From Chloroflexaceae bacterium (GTDB lineage Bacteria > Chloroflexota > Chloroflexia > Chloroflexales > Chloroflexaceae), in the NCBI GenBank assembly GCA_026417815.1, contig JAOACN010000172.1:1-13191 (forward strand): DNA of 13,191 nt, in the 5' to 3' direction. How positions within the stretch are numbered: position 1 is the stretch's first letter; each line of letters starts with the position of its first letter. The notes beneath the pieces were generated by a model that searched no databases, had not been told where the DNA came from, and was given only the letters and a program-made list of their open reading frames with translations. The position numbers and the translations under genes were made by a program. Of this stretch, positions 1 through 6,038 are shown in pieces.

Positions 1-54
1 CGGCTTCGCAGGACGTTCGCCCGCGCCTGATGAAGATGACGCATTCCATCCGGT

Positions 55-108
55 AGAGCCCGCGCAGGCGGGCTTCGCATCAGTAGCCCGCGGCTTCAGC
101 CGCCGGGC
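55..108. repeat. Paired GC-rich hairpin repeat, Chloroflexota-style
   Basis: Two adjacent hairpins are visible. The first is AGCCCGC (57-63), loop GCAG, GCGGGCT (68-74), a perfect 7-bp stem. The second is GCCCGCGGCT (86-95), loop TC, then AGCCG (98-102) and CGGGC (104-108) with C103 bulged, a 10-bp stem. The 9-mer GGCTTCGCA occurs at 2-10 and again at 71-79, so a further copy may continue left of the window. From memory, elements with this look are dispersed between genes in Roseiflexus/Chloroflexus-type genomes; that is recollection, not a search. No coding signal is visible in 1-157. Confidence 0.7.
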
Positions 109-157
109 GAGGGGGAGCGTGCAAGACGTTTCGTCACACCCGGCAAACGTTCCGACC

Positions 158-186
158 TTGCCGCGAGCCGTCGGGTGGTATATACT
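158..186 (+). promoter_or_regulatory. Predicted sigma70-type promoter of the LuxR regulator
   Basis: TTGCCG (158-163) and TATACT (181-186) are separated by exactly 17 nt. They match the TTGACA/TATAAT consensus at 4/6 and 5/6 positions. Transcription would start near 193 and leave a leader of about 175 nt before the start codon at 370. The rest of the leader (194-356) shows no gene or clear riboswitch that I can recognise. Confidence 0.55.
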
Positions 187-356
187 GTCAATGCTTCGCT
201 GATTTATCGCTCGCTTTCCAGCCCCGTATCGCTGGGCAGAGGCTTCGAGTGCCAGGTACGCTCGACGCAAGGGTCCGGGTTACCTGCTCTCATTACCGGT
301 GTGATCTACGGGGGGCCAGCACGTATCGCGGCTCGGGTTATCCCTGGCTGGCGATT

Positions 357-362
357 GAGGAG
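357..362 (+). promoter_or_regulatory. Ribosome binding site deciding the LuxR start
   Basis: GAGGAG lies 7 nt before the ATG at 370 but only 1 nt before the in-frame ATG at 364. The spacing therefore favours 370. Confidence 0.6.
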
Positions 363-369
363 CATGGCA

Positions 370-1083
370 ATGCACAAGCAGCGACCAGGCGCTGGCGCCC
401 ACGCGCCGAGCGCCGATCAGCGACCCCGCCCGGTTTCGGTGCAAATTGTGAGCCCCAGCCGGCTCTTCAGTGAAGGTCTCGCGTTGCTGCTGGCACAGCA
501 TATGCCCGAGAGCGTGTCCCGGGCGTTCGAGGCTGCCGGGCCAGACGGCGAACACGGCGTGCTCCTCATCGATGGCAATCTCGCCCTCGCCACGACCCTT
601 GAGTGCATTCGGGCGTGCCGGTCCGTTCACCCGCACGCTCCGATCCTGGTGGCCGACCTGTGCGATCGGGTTGACGATGTGGTGGCCTGCATCGAGGCCG
701 GCGCCGGTGGCTATACCCTGCGTGGCGATGGGGTCGAAACCCTGGTCGAGGCGTTACGGATGCTCTACACTGGCCGCGCGGCCTGTTCGCCCGAGGTGGC
801 CGCGCGGGTGTTCGCGCGCCTGGCGGCCGCTCGTGATGGCCTGGCTCCACAGGCTGGCCCTGACCCCGACCTGACGCCTCGGGAACGCGAGATCCTGGGC
901 TATCTGGCCGCAGATTACAGCAACCAGCAGATCGCCGCGGCGCTGGTGATCGAGGTGCGCACGGTTAAACATCACGTGCATAATATCCTCGCCAAACTGC
1001 GCGCCCGCCACCGCTGGCAGGCCGTGGCCGTCGCTCAGGCCCAGGGCCTGATCGAGCGGGATCCGTCGAGCAGCTCGGGGTAG
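370..1083 (+). CDS. LuxR/NarL-family response regulator with atypical receiver
   Basis: A 237-residue two-domain transcription factor. Residues about 22-155 have the alternating pattern of a CheY-like receiver, and residues about 167-227 form a LuxR-type helix-turn-helix (LTPREREIL at its start, then NQQIA and TVKHHVHNIL). The phosphoacceptor position is kept (D68 in LLIDG). The metal-binding acidic pair that normally follows beta-1 is replaced by S28-P29, the beta-4 Thr/Ser is Ala (ILVAD), and the beta-5 Lys is apparently Arg (YTLRG). Signalling by phosphorylation is therefore doubtful. The start at 370 is chosen because GAGGAG is well spaced from it; the frame stays open upstream to GTG 175, but that stretch reads unlike the family. 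It has its own promoter and terminator and lies next to the eCIS operon, which suggests, without proof, that it controls it. No partner kinase is in view. Confidence 0.93.
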   Translation: MHKQRPGAGAHAPSADQRPRPVSVQIVSPSRLFSEGLALLLAQHMPESVSRAFEAAGPDGEHGVLLIDGNLALATTLECIRACRSVHPHAPILVADLCDRVDDVVACIEAGAGGYTLRGDGVETLVEALRMLYTGRAACSPEVAARVFARLAAARDGLAPQAGPDPDLTPREREILGYLAADYSNQQIAAALVIEVRTVKHHVHNILAKLRARHRWQAVAVAQAQGLIERDPSSSSG

Positions 1084-1113
1084 CCGGACAGGACCAGCCG
1101 GCTGGGAAGAGTG

Positions 1114-1150
1114 ACGCGCACTGGCCCGACGGGCCGGTGCGCGTAGTTTT
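1114..1150 (+). terminator. Intrinsic terminator after the LuxR regulator
   Basis: A 14-bp stem pairs 1114-1127 with 1131-1144 around the 3-nt loop GAC, with one G-T wobble. TTTT follows at 1147-1150. It begins 30 nt after the stop codon and separates the regulator from the eCIS operon. A 12-bp palindrome, CCAGCCGGCTGG (1094-1105), precedes it. Confidence 0.75.
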
Positions 1151-1186
1151 ACCCCGCGCCCGCAGCGCATTATGGGTCGATCGCCC

Positions 1187-1205
1187 GATCGATCCGGGAT
1201 CGATC
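1187..1205. promoter_or_regulatory. GATC-rich palindrome 1 (candidate operator)
   Basis: GATCGATCC (1187-1195), one central G, GGATCGATC (1197-1205): a perfect 9-bp inverted repeat. The core CGATCC-GGATCG recurs in the palindrome at 1245-1262. Both lie upstream of the predicted operon promoter at 1382-1410, as expected of sites for a dimeric regulator. A role as an RNA hairpin is also possible, although no T-run follows. Confidence 0.45.
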
Positions 1206-1244
1206 AGCCGCCCGCGACGATCCTGTCCCTCTCTACCCCCAGAG

Positions 1245-1262
1245 ACCGATCCGGGGATCGGT
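1245..1262. promoter_or_regulatory. GATC-rich palindrome 2 (candidate operator)
   Basis: ACCGATCC (1245-1252), GG, GGATCGGT (1255-1262): a perfect 8-bp inverted repeat sharing the CGATCC/GGATCG half-site of palindrome 1. The centres of the two sites are about 57 nt apart. Function is inferred only from symmetry and position. Confidence 0.45.
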
Positions 1263-1332
1263 AGCCCCACGCCGAACGCTCTGCTACGATAGGCCCGTTC
1301 ACCGGACATGGTTTCGCTGCGCGGCCTTTTGC

Positions 1333-1429
1333 TTCGGGTTGTGGATTTTGTTGAATAGAGTGCATCCGCATCCAGGTCGCATTGAGATGCCCTATATGGC
1401 AATCTAAAATCCAAAATCCACAATCCGAA
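1333..1429. repeat. 18-bp imperfect inverted repeat enclosing 61 nt
   Basis: TTCGGGTTGTGGATTTTG (1333-1350) is the reverse complement of 1412-1429 at 17 of 18 positions; the one difference would form G-U in RNA. The enclosed 61 nt contain the -35 hexamer and most of the -10 hexamer region of a predicted promoter. They also hold a smaller bulged hairpin, AGATGCC (1385-1391) with GGCAATCT (1398-1405). The shape resembles a miniature mobile element or a stem-loop insertion. No target-site duplication was identified. Confidence 0.6.
1382..1410 (+). promoter_or_regulatory. Predicted sigma70-type promoter of the eCIS operon
   Basis: TTGAGA (1382-1387) and TAAAAT (1405-1410) are separated by exactly 17 nt. 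Each matches the consensus hexamers at 5/6 positions, the best promoter match I found in the window. Transcription would begin near 1417, giving a leader of about 110 nt before the first gene at 1530. It overlaps the right part of the inverted repeat at 1333-1429 and the first two heptamers at 1403-1416. Confidence 0.6.
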
Positions 1430-1430
1430 A
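1403..1430. repeat. Degenerate heptamer tandem repeat, four units
   Basis: Four 7-nt units in register: TCTAAAA (1403-1409), TCCAAAA (1410-1416), TCCACAA (1417-1423), TCCGAAA (1424-1430). Short tandem heptamers of this ATCCAAA type are familiar to me from filamentous cyanobacterial and chloroflexal intergenic DNA (recollection). The AT-rich tract stands out sharply from its GC-rich surroundings. Confidence 0.7.
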
Positions 1431-1529
1431 TGATATTCGACCCCAATCACCAGTGTCACAAAGAGGGCGAGCCGCTGACGCGCCTGCGGCGGCACAATAC
1501 AGGCGCCAGAGCGCGAAAGCGGCTGTGGT

Positions 1530-1919
1530 ATGGGCAAACCTCTCGAACGACTGGCAGCGCCGATCCGTGTGTTGCTGGCTGATGTGCCCGATGCCCTGGC
1601 TGAGGAACTTACGGCCTTGATGCGTCATGAGCCGGACCTGTACCTGGTCGGGCGAGTGGTGGGCGGGATCGAGGTGTTGCTCGCCGCCGAAGCGGTTGAT
1701 GTGGTGGTCATCGGAGCACCGGACGTTCATCGGTTGCCTGCGGTGGTTACCCACCTGCTCGGCGAGTACCCCGACCTGAAGATCCTGGCGCTGGCCACTG
1801 ACGGCACACGTCTGGCGGCTTTCTGGCGCGGGCTGCGGCGGCGCAGCCTTGGCTCAATCGCTATGCCACGGCTGCCGCACCGCATCCGGGAGATCTACCG
1901 GATTGACCACTTGCAGTAG
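1530..1919 (+). CDS. Stand-alone degenerate receiver-domain protein (pseudo-receiver)
   Basis: A 129-residue protein with the outline of a response-regulator receiver but no output domain. The start of beta-1 (IRVLLAD) and the segment EPDLYLVGRV match NarL-type receivers. The key residues are lost: only D18 of the acidic pair remains (V19 follows), the phosphoacceptor Asp is Gly (G62 in VVIGAP), the beta-4 Thr is Ala (ILALATDG) and the beta-5 Lys is Met (GSIAMP). Phosphotransfer is therefore unlikely; a role as a binding module or anti-regulator is inference. It is the first gene after the predicted promoter at 1382-1410 and its stop codon overlaps the next gene's ribosome binding site, so it is probably made with the eCIS structural proteins. 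No convincing Shine-Dalgarno precedes ATG 1530; GTG 1569 is a weaker alternative start. Confidence 0.8.
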   Translation: MGKPLERLAAPIRVLLADVPDALAEELTALMRHEPDLYLVGRVVGGIEVLLAAEAVDVVVIGAPDVHRLPAVVTHLLGEYPDLKILALATDGTRLAAFWRGLRRRSLGSIAMPRLPHRIREIYRIDHLQ

Positions 1920-1922
1920 GAG
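1918..1922 (+). promoter_or_regulatory. Ribosome binding site overlapping the previous stop codon
   Basis: AGGAG begins inside the TAG stop (1917-1919) of the receiver gene. It lies 8 nt before ATG 1931 and 5 nt before GTG 1928, favouring ATG 1931 and suggesting translational coupling. Confidence 0.6.
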
Positions 1923-1930
1923 TTGGGGTG

Positions 1931-2569
1931 ATGGCCGGCTATTCTGCGGTACAGGCGACCAGTGAGGCGATCCGCGCGCTGCTCCACGACCGGCGCCCGC
2001 GTGAGGACCCCACGCTGGCCACCATGAGCGTGCGGCTGGCCCAGCCCGCTGACTTTGAGGGCGGCAAAATTAAGGACCTGAACACCGGGATCGCGGTCGT
2101 GCTCTACCGGGTAGGGCCAGGCGCGGCCCGGCGCGCGCTGCCACCCCGGCTGCTTGCCGATGGGCGACGTCTGCCTCCACCCCTCACTCTCGACCTGCAC
2201 TACCTGCTGGCGGCTTTCGGCGTGACGGCGGCCCAGCAGCATCTGGCGCTGGGCTGGTGCGCGCTGACGCTCCAGATGCAGACGATCATTCCCCCCGCTG
2301 TGCTCAATCGCTACCTGGTCGAGGCCGCCGACCCGTCGCCGCCCGACCCGCTGCTCGCCGAGGCGCTGCGCTTCCTGCCCGATGAGGCGGTTGAACTGAG
2401 CCCCGAGCCCCTGACCTTGCAGGAATTGAGCCAGCTCTGGGATGGCGCGCGGCCCATCCTTGCGCTGGGCTATGTGGCCCGCACGGTGCGGCTCGACCCG
2501 GCCCTGAGCCGTGAGGAGGCGCCCGCGGTGCGGGAGCGGGTGTTTATGGTCGGGGAGGCACAGCTATGA
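1931..2569 (+). CDS. DUF4255 / Afp16-Pvc16-like tail terminator protein
   Basis: A 212-residue protein matching the DUF4255 (Pvc16 N-terminal) family. Family members cap or regulate the length of the sheath-tube at the end away from the baseplate; Afp16 is the studied example. Diagnostic stretches are an N-terminal helix (SEAIRALLHD), a beta segment ending in IAVVLYRV, then LDLHYLLAAFG followed by a helix with LALGWCALTLQ and a segment LSQLWDGA. No signal peptide or membrane segment is seen, as expected for a particle assembled in the cytoplasm. The start at ATG 1931 is supported by AGGAG 8 nt upstream; GTG 1928 is possible. The stop overlaps the next start in an ATGA, so the two are translationally coupled. 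Placement of this gene at the head of the structural genes, before the sheath, differs from Afp, where it is last. Confidence 0.92.
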   Translation: MAGYSAVQATSEAIRALLHDRRPREDPTLATMSVRLAQPADFEGGKIKDLNTGIAVVLYRVGPGAARRALPPRLLADGRRLPPPLTLDLHYLLAAFGVTAAQQHLALGWCALTLQMQTIIPPAVLNRYLVEAADPSPPDPLLAEALRFLPDEAVELSPEPLTLQELSQLWDGARPILALGYVARTVRLDPALSREEAPAVRERVFMVGEAQL

Positions 2570-3375
2570 CCGGCCTGCGTCCCGGCTTCGATACCCTGAC
2601 CCTGCCGGCCCAGTTCGGCGTGCGCTGCTACGACCTGCTTACCGGCGTCGTGGTGAGCGCCGGGCTGGAAGTGAGGCTCTGGCCGGTCGGCCGCCCCACG
2701 GGGCTGGTGAAGGCCACCCGAACCAGTGCGGGCTACTTTGTGGCCGAGCCCCTGCCCGGCCCGGCGGCGCCGCGCCCGTGGACCGTCGAGGTGCGCGACT
2801 CCCTCGGGCGTTTTCTGCCTCTCCGGTTTACGGCGCTGGCGCCGCTTGCCAGCCCCCAGGGGCCGGCGCTCGCCTCGCCGCCCGTGGAGGCGCTGGCGCT
2901 GCTGGAGCGGGCCGAGGCGCCGCTCTTCTCGGCCCCCACCCGGCCCGTGCCGCCGGGCGTTGGCCTGGTGCTGGCCGATCTGTGGGCCTGGGACGAAAGG
3001 CCGGCAGCCTGGGCGGTGGTGACGGCCCGGACTGCGCCGCGCGGGGCGCCGGGCGCGCTGGTGGGTCTGGGCATGGCCGATCAGGCGGGACGCCTGGCGC
3101 TGCCGATCAGGATGCCAGGCGGCGGGCGCGCTGGCGACGGCGCGACGCTCGACCATCCGCTGACGATCCGTCTACAGGCCTATTTCGCGCGTGCGGCTGG
3201 TACGGGCGCGCCCGCCGCGCCCGACCTGGCAGAGGCCCTGGCCCAGCCCGCCGTTGAACTGCTGGCCTCCCACTCACCCCCGACGGCGCTGGGCGAGTTT
3301 GAGCTCTTCGCCGGGCGCCCACTGGCTCTGGTCACGGGAGGCGCAGAACGGCTGCATATCGCTCCACCGGGCTGA
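2566..3375 (+). CDS. Beta-rich eCIS-associated protein of unknown function
   Basis: A 269-residue protein that I cannot assign to a studied function. Two regions are visible. Residues about 8-95 look like a beta-sandwich resembling a carboxypeptidase-regulatory or transthyretin-like fold (FGVRCYDLLTG, then TSAGYFVAE, then FLPLRFTALAP). Residues about 120-215 form a second beta-rich unit (LFSAPTRPVPPG, LADLWAWDE, AWAVVTA, MADQAGRLALP). As I recall, proteins of this pattern often sit directly beside the DUF4255 gene in eCIS loci. The 4-nt ATGA overlap with that gene points to a joint role, perhaps at the distal cap or as surface decoration; that is inference. There is no signal peptide, membrane helix or catalytic motif. 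A gap of 137 nt follows, the longest within the operon. Confidence 0.88.
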   Translation: MTGLRPGFDTLTLPAQFGVRCYDLLTGVVVSAGLEVRLWPVGRPTGLVKATRTSAGYFVAEPLPGPAAPRPWTVEVRDSLGRFLPLRFTALAPLASPQGPALASPPVEALALLERAEAPLFSAPTRPVPPGVGLVLADLWAWDERPAAWAVVTARTAPRGAPGALVGLGMADQAGRLALPIRMPGGGRAGDGATLDHPLTIRLQAYFARAAGTGAPAAPDLAEALAQPAVELLASHSPPTALGEFELFAGRPLALVTGGAERLHIAPPG

Positions 3376-3381
3376 ACGCCC

Positions 3382-3485
3382 GGAGCGCGAAGGGAGCGGC
3401 GCTCCCCGGGAGGATTGCAGATCAGGCGCCGCGCGTCTGGACGTAGTTGATGACGCGCTGATTTCCCAACAGGTTCCCTGGAACC
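3382..3485 (+). other. Structured intergenic gap before the sheath gene
   Basis: The 137-nt gap 3376-3512 contains competing hairpins. GGAGCGC (3382-3388) can pair with GCGCTCC (3399-3405), or GGGAGC (3392-3397) with GCTCCC (3401-3406). Further on is GGTTCC (3472-3477), CT, GGAACC (3480-3485), 16 nt before the sheath ribosome binding site. No T-run follows the first hairpins, so this is not a classical terminator. A processing site, attenuator or operator adjusting the amount of sheath is possible. I found no convincing promoter here. Confidence 0.4.
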
Positions 3486-3512
3486 GCACCACCACTCGCA
3501 TGAGGAGACGTT

Positions 3513-5495
3513 ATGCCAGAGTATCTTGCGCCCGGCGTCTATGTCGAAGAGACATCCTTCCGTGCGCGGTCGATCGAGGGCGTCAGCACCACCACAACAG
3601 GCTTTGTGGGGCCAGCCCGCTACGGCCCCACCGACCTGCCGCTGGAGGTCATCACCAGTATTGGCGAGTTTGAGTACATCTACGGCGACGGGCGGCAACT
3701 CCAGTACGTTGATGCCGCCACGGGCGCGGTGGAGGTCCAGCACAACTACCTCTGGCACGCCGCGCGGGCGTTCTTCGCCGAGGGCGGTAAGCGGCTCTAT
3801 GTTGCGCGTATCTTTCGCAAGCACGACGATACCCTGGCCGACGACGCCGATGTGGATACCTCGGGTGGCCTGCTCTACAACGATGGCTGCGCCCGCGCCA
3901 GCTTCCCCGCCGGCGCGCCCGCGAGTGACCAGATCACAGTGCGCGCTCGCTTCCCCGGCACGATGGGCAACCTGCGCCTGCGCTTCGTCGTGCGCGTGGG
4001 ACAGAACATCCTCAGCAACGAAACCGTGTCCGAGTCGCCGGCGGTGATCGAGACGCGGCTGGGTGCCCTGCTGCCCCGCGATGTGGTGCTGGTGCATGAC
4101 CTCGACCCGAGCCAGAGCCCGCCGGCGGTAGTTGATGCGATCTACGTCGCCGAGCGCGACCCGACGCATACGCCACCATGGCGCTTTGTGCAGGATGCCC
4201 CTGCAATTATCAGCCCACCCGCCTTTCCACCGGCCGCGAGCAGCCTGCGAGCCGGCGAGCGCGATGCGGTGCGTGTGGTCAGCCTGACGCTGATCGCCAC
4301 CGCCGCCGATGGCAGCGAACAGGTGATCGGTGCGGATCTGCCGCTCGACCCGGGCCACCTGCGCGGCGACACGCGCGACTCGCTCTTCGACCGCTTCGGC
4401 CGCGATCCCGGCAGCGCGGCCCAGGCCCGCGCCCTGCCCGTCGTGATCAGCCGGGGGGCGAACATCGTCACGGGCATCGACGTGCTACGGGCCCTGGTGC
4501 TGCAGCGCCCGGCGTTGCTCCAGGCGCTGCTTAACCCCGAGGCGTCGGACCTGGAGCGCACGGTGGAGATCGAGCTTCGGGGCGGCAATGACGGGCGGCG
4601 CCCTGGCTCGACCGAGTACGAGGGAACGGCGCCGCTTGACGCAATGACGAAGACCGGTCTGAAGGCGCTGGAGGATGTTGAGGACATCTCGATCGTCGCG
4701 GCGCCGGGGTCAAGCCACGGCTACGAGGGCAGCTACCGGCGGGAGGCGCGGGCGATTATGGGCCTGTTGATCGCCCATGCCGAGCTGATGCGCTATCGCA
4801 TCGCCGTGCTGGACAGCGGCGACGGCCAGAGCATCGCCCAGGTGCGCGCCTTGCGCGCGACCATGGACTCGAAGTACGCGGCGCTCTATTACCCCTGGGT
4901 GCGCGTGCTCGACCCGATCACCCGCCAGGAGATCGTCTTGCCGCCCAGCGGCTTCGTCGCCGGGATCTACGCGCGCAACGATATCACCCGCGCCGTCTAC
5001 AAAGCGCCGGCGAACGAGGTGGTTAACCTGGCCCTTGGCTTTGAGCAGAACCTGAACAAAGCCCAGCAGGACGTGCTCAATCCCGAGGGCATCAACTGCT
5101 TCCGTTTCTTCGAGGGGCGCGGCTACCGGCTCTGGGGCGCGCGGACGATCAGCTCGGACCCGGAGTGGAAATACGTGAACCTGCGCCGCTACTTCGCCTA
5201 CCTGGAACGATCGATTGATAAGGGGACGCAGTGGGCGGTCTTCGAGCCCAATGGCGAACTGCTGTGGGCCAATGTGCGCCGCACAATCGAGGACTTCCTG
5301 CTCAACGAGTGGCAGTCGGGAGCCCTGCTGGGCGAGAAGCCGGAACGGGCCTTCTTCGTGCGCTGTGACCGCTCGACCATGACCCAGAACGACCTCGATA
5401 ACGGGCGGCTAGTCTGCCTGATCGGCGTCGCGGCGTTGCGCCCGGCCGAGTTCGTGATCTTCCGCATCGGGCAGTGGACCGGGGATCGGCGCTGA
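3513..5495 (+). CDS. Contractile tail sheath protein (Afp2-4-like)
   Basis: A 660-residue contractile sheath subunit. The N-terminus is diagnostic: LAPGVYVEE, then TTTTGFVGPARYGPTD and the segment IGEFEYIYGDG (residues about 4-60). The conserved core resumes at about 381 (GLKALEDVEDISIVAAPG), continues with YYPWVRVLDP (about 459), FVAGIYARND and YKAPANE, and ends with VNLRRYFAYLERSI, TQWAVFEPN and the C-terminal domain near 612 (RCDRSTMTQNDLDNG), which closes with FVIFRIGQW. In this family the N- and C-terminal strands interlock neighbouring subunits, and the helical sheath shortens to drive the tube out. Residues about 110-370 are extra material, expected on the outer surface, which explains a length greater than the roughly 350-500 residues common in eCIS. 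GAGGAG (3502-3507) lies 5 nt before the ATG. The protein has no secretion signal. Confidence 0.97.
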   Translation: MPEYLAPGVYVEETSFRARSIEGVSTTTTGFVGPARYGPTDLPLEVITSIGEFEYIYGDGRQLQYVDAATGAVEVQHNYLWHAARAFFAEGGKRLYVARIFRKHDDTLADDADVDTSGGLLYNDGCARASFPAGAPASDQITVRARFPGTMGNLRLRFVVRVGQNILSNETVSESPAVIETRLGALLPRDVVLVHDLDPSQSPPAVVDAIYVAERDPTHTPPWRFVQDAPAIISPPAFPPAASSLRAGERDAVRVVSLTLIATAADGSEQVIGADLPLDPGHLRGDTRDSLFDRFGRDPGSAAQARALPVVISRGANIVTGIDVLRALVLQRPALLQALLNPEASDLERTVEIELRGGNDGRRPGSTEYEGTAPLDAMTKTGLKALEDVEDISIVAAPGSSHGYEGSYRREARAIMGLLIAHAELMRYRIAVLDSGDGQSIAQVRALRATMDSKYAALYYPWVRVLDPITRQEIVLPPSGFVAGIYARNDITRAVYKAPANEVVNLALGFEQNLNKAQQDVLNPEGINCFRFFEGRGYRLWGARTISSDPEWKYVNLRRYFAYLERSIDKGTQWAVFEPNGELLWANVRRTIEDFLLNEWQSGALLGEKPERAFFVRCDRSTMTQNDLDNGRLVCLIGVAALRPAEFVIFRIGQWTGDRR

Positions 5496-5578
5496 TAGGG
5501 GGCGAAGGACTCGGAACGACACGGGGCGGCGCTCGGGATGACAGAGGGGTTGGCTACCACAGCGGAAAGGTGTTCCCG

Positions 5579-6031
5579 ATGGCAGTGTTGCGCGACCGGC
5601 CCTACGTCCAGTTCAATTTCCTGGTGGACCTGGGCACCGGCACGACCGAGGGCCCCGATGCCGGCTTCCAGGAGGTGAGCGGCATCGGCATGGAGGTGAC
5701 GGTTGCCGAATATCGCAATGGCAACGAGAAGGAGAATAGCGTTCGCAAGATCACCGGGCTCAACAAGTCTACGGATGTGACCCTCAAGCGCGGCGTGATC
5801 GGCTCGCTCTCGCTCTATAGCTGGCTGAACCAGATCCGGAACGGCGACCAGAACGCGATGCGCACGGTGACGATCATGCTCCAGAACGAGGATCATACCG
5901 CCGTGGTGCAGACCTGGAAGCTGCTGCGGGCGCGGATCATCAAGCATACCAGCGGCCCGATGAACGCCAGGGGCACCGACGTGGCCATGGAGGAACTGGT
6001 CCTGGCCTACGAGCGTCTGGAGATGGAGTAA
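5579..6031 (+). CDS. Inner tube protein (Afp1/gp19-like)
   Basis: A 150-residue protein of the phage T4 gp19 / Afp1 tube family, which stacks as hexameric rings inside the sheath. The hallmarks are the N-terminal strand YVQFNFLVDLG, the segment GFQEVSGIGMEVTVAEY, the loop VTLKRGVIGSL leading into the helix LYSWL, and the C-terminal strands ending MNARGTDVAMEELVLAYERLE. The start at ATG 5579 follows GGAAAGG (5564-5570) by 8 nt and matches the family's usual beginning; the open frame to 5474 runs back into the sheath gene and is not used. The 83-nt gap after the sheath gene shows nothing notable. There are no cysteines, unlike the second tube-like protein at 8762-9241. Confidence 0.96.
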   Translation: MAVLRDRPYVQFNFLVDLGTGTTEGPDAGFQEVSGIGMEVTVAEYRNGNEKENSVRKITGLNKSTDVTLKRGVIGSLSLYSWLNQIRNGDQNAMRTVTIMLQNEDHTAVVQTWKLLRARIIKHTSGPMNARGTDVAMEELVLAYERLEME

Positions 6032-6038
6032 GCCGTTG

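Noticed and set aside
175..369. GTG 175 as start of the LuxR gene
   Set aside because: It would overlap the predicted -10 hexamer and add 65 residues unlike any receiver N-terminus. GAGGAG at 357-362 fits ATG 370.
1403..1430. CRISPR-like short repeat tract
   Set aside because: Units are 7 nt and contiguous with no spacers, so it is a heptamer tandem repeat and not a CRISPR array.
2511..3257. Plus-strand open frame of 248 codons overlapping the DUF4255 and beta-rich genes
   Set aside because: The product is an Arg/Gly/Ala-rich low-complexity reading typical of the wrong frame in GC-rich DNA, with no suitable ribosome binding site.
3180..4358. Long minus-strand open frame of 392 codons
   Set aside because: It spans the end of one clear + strand gene, a gap and the start of the sheath gene. 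Its composition is a GC-rich mirror frame, and the sheath motifs are unmistakable on the other strand.
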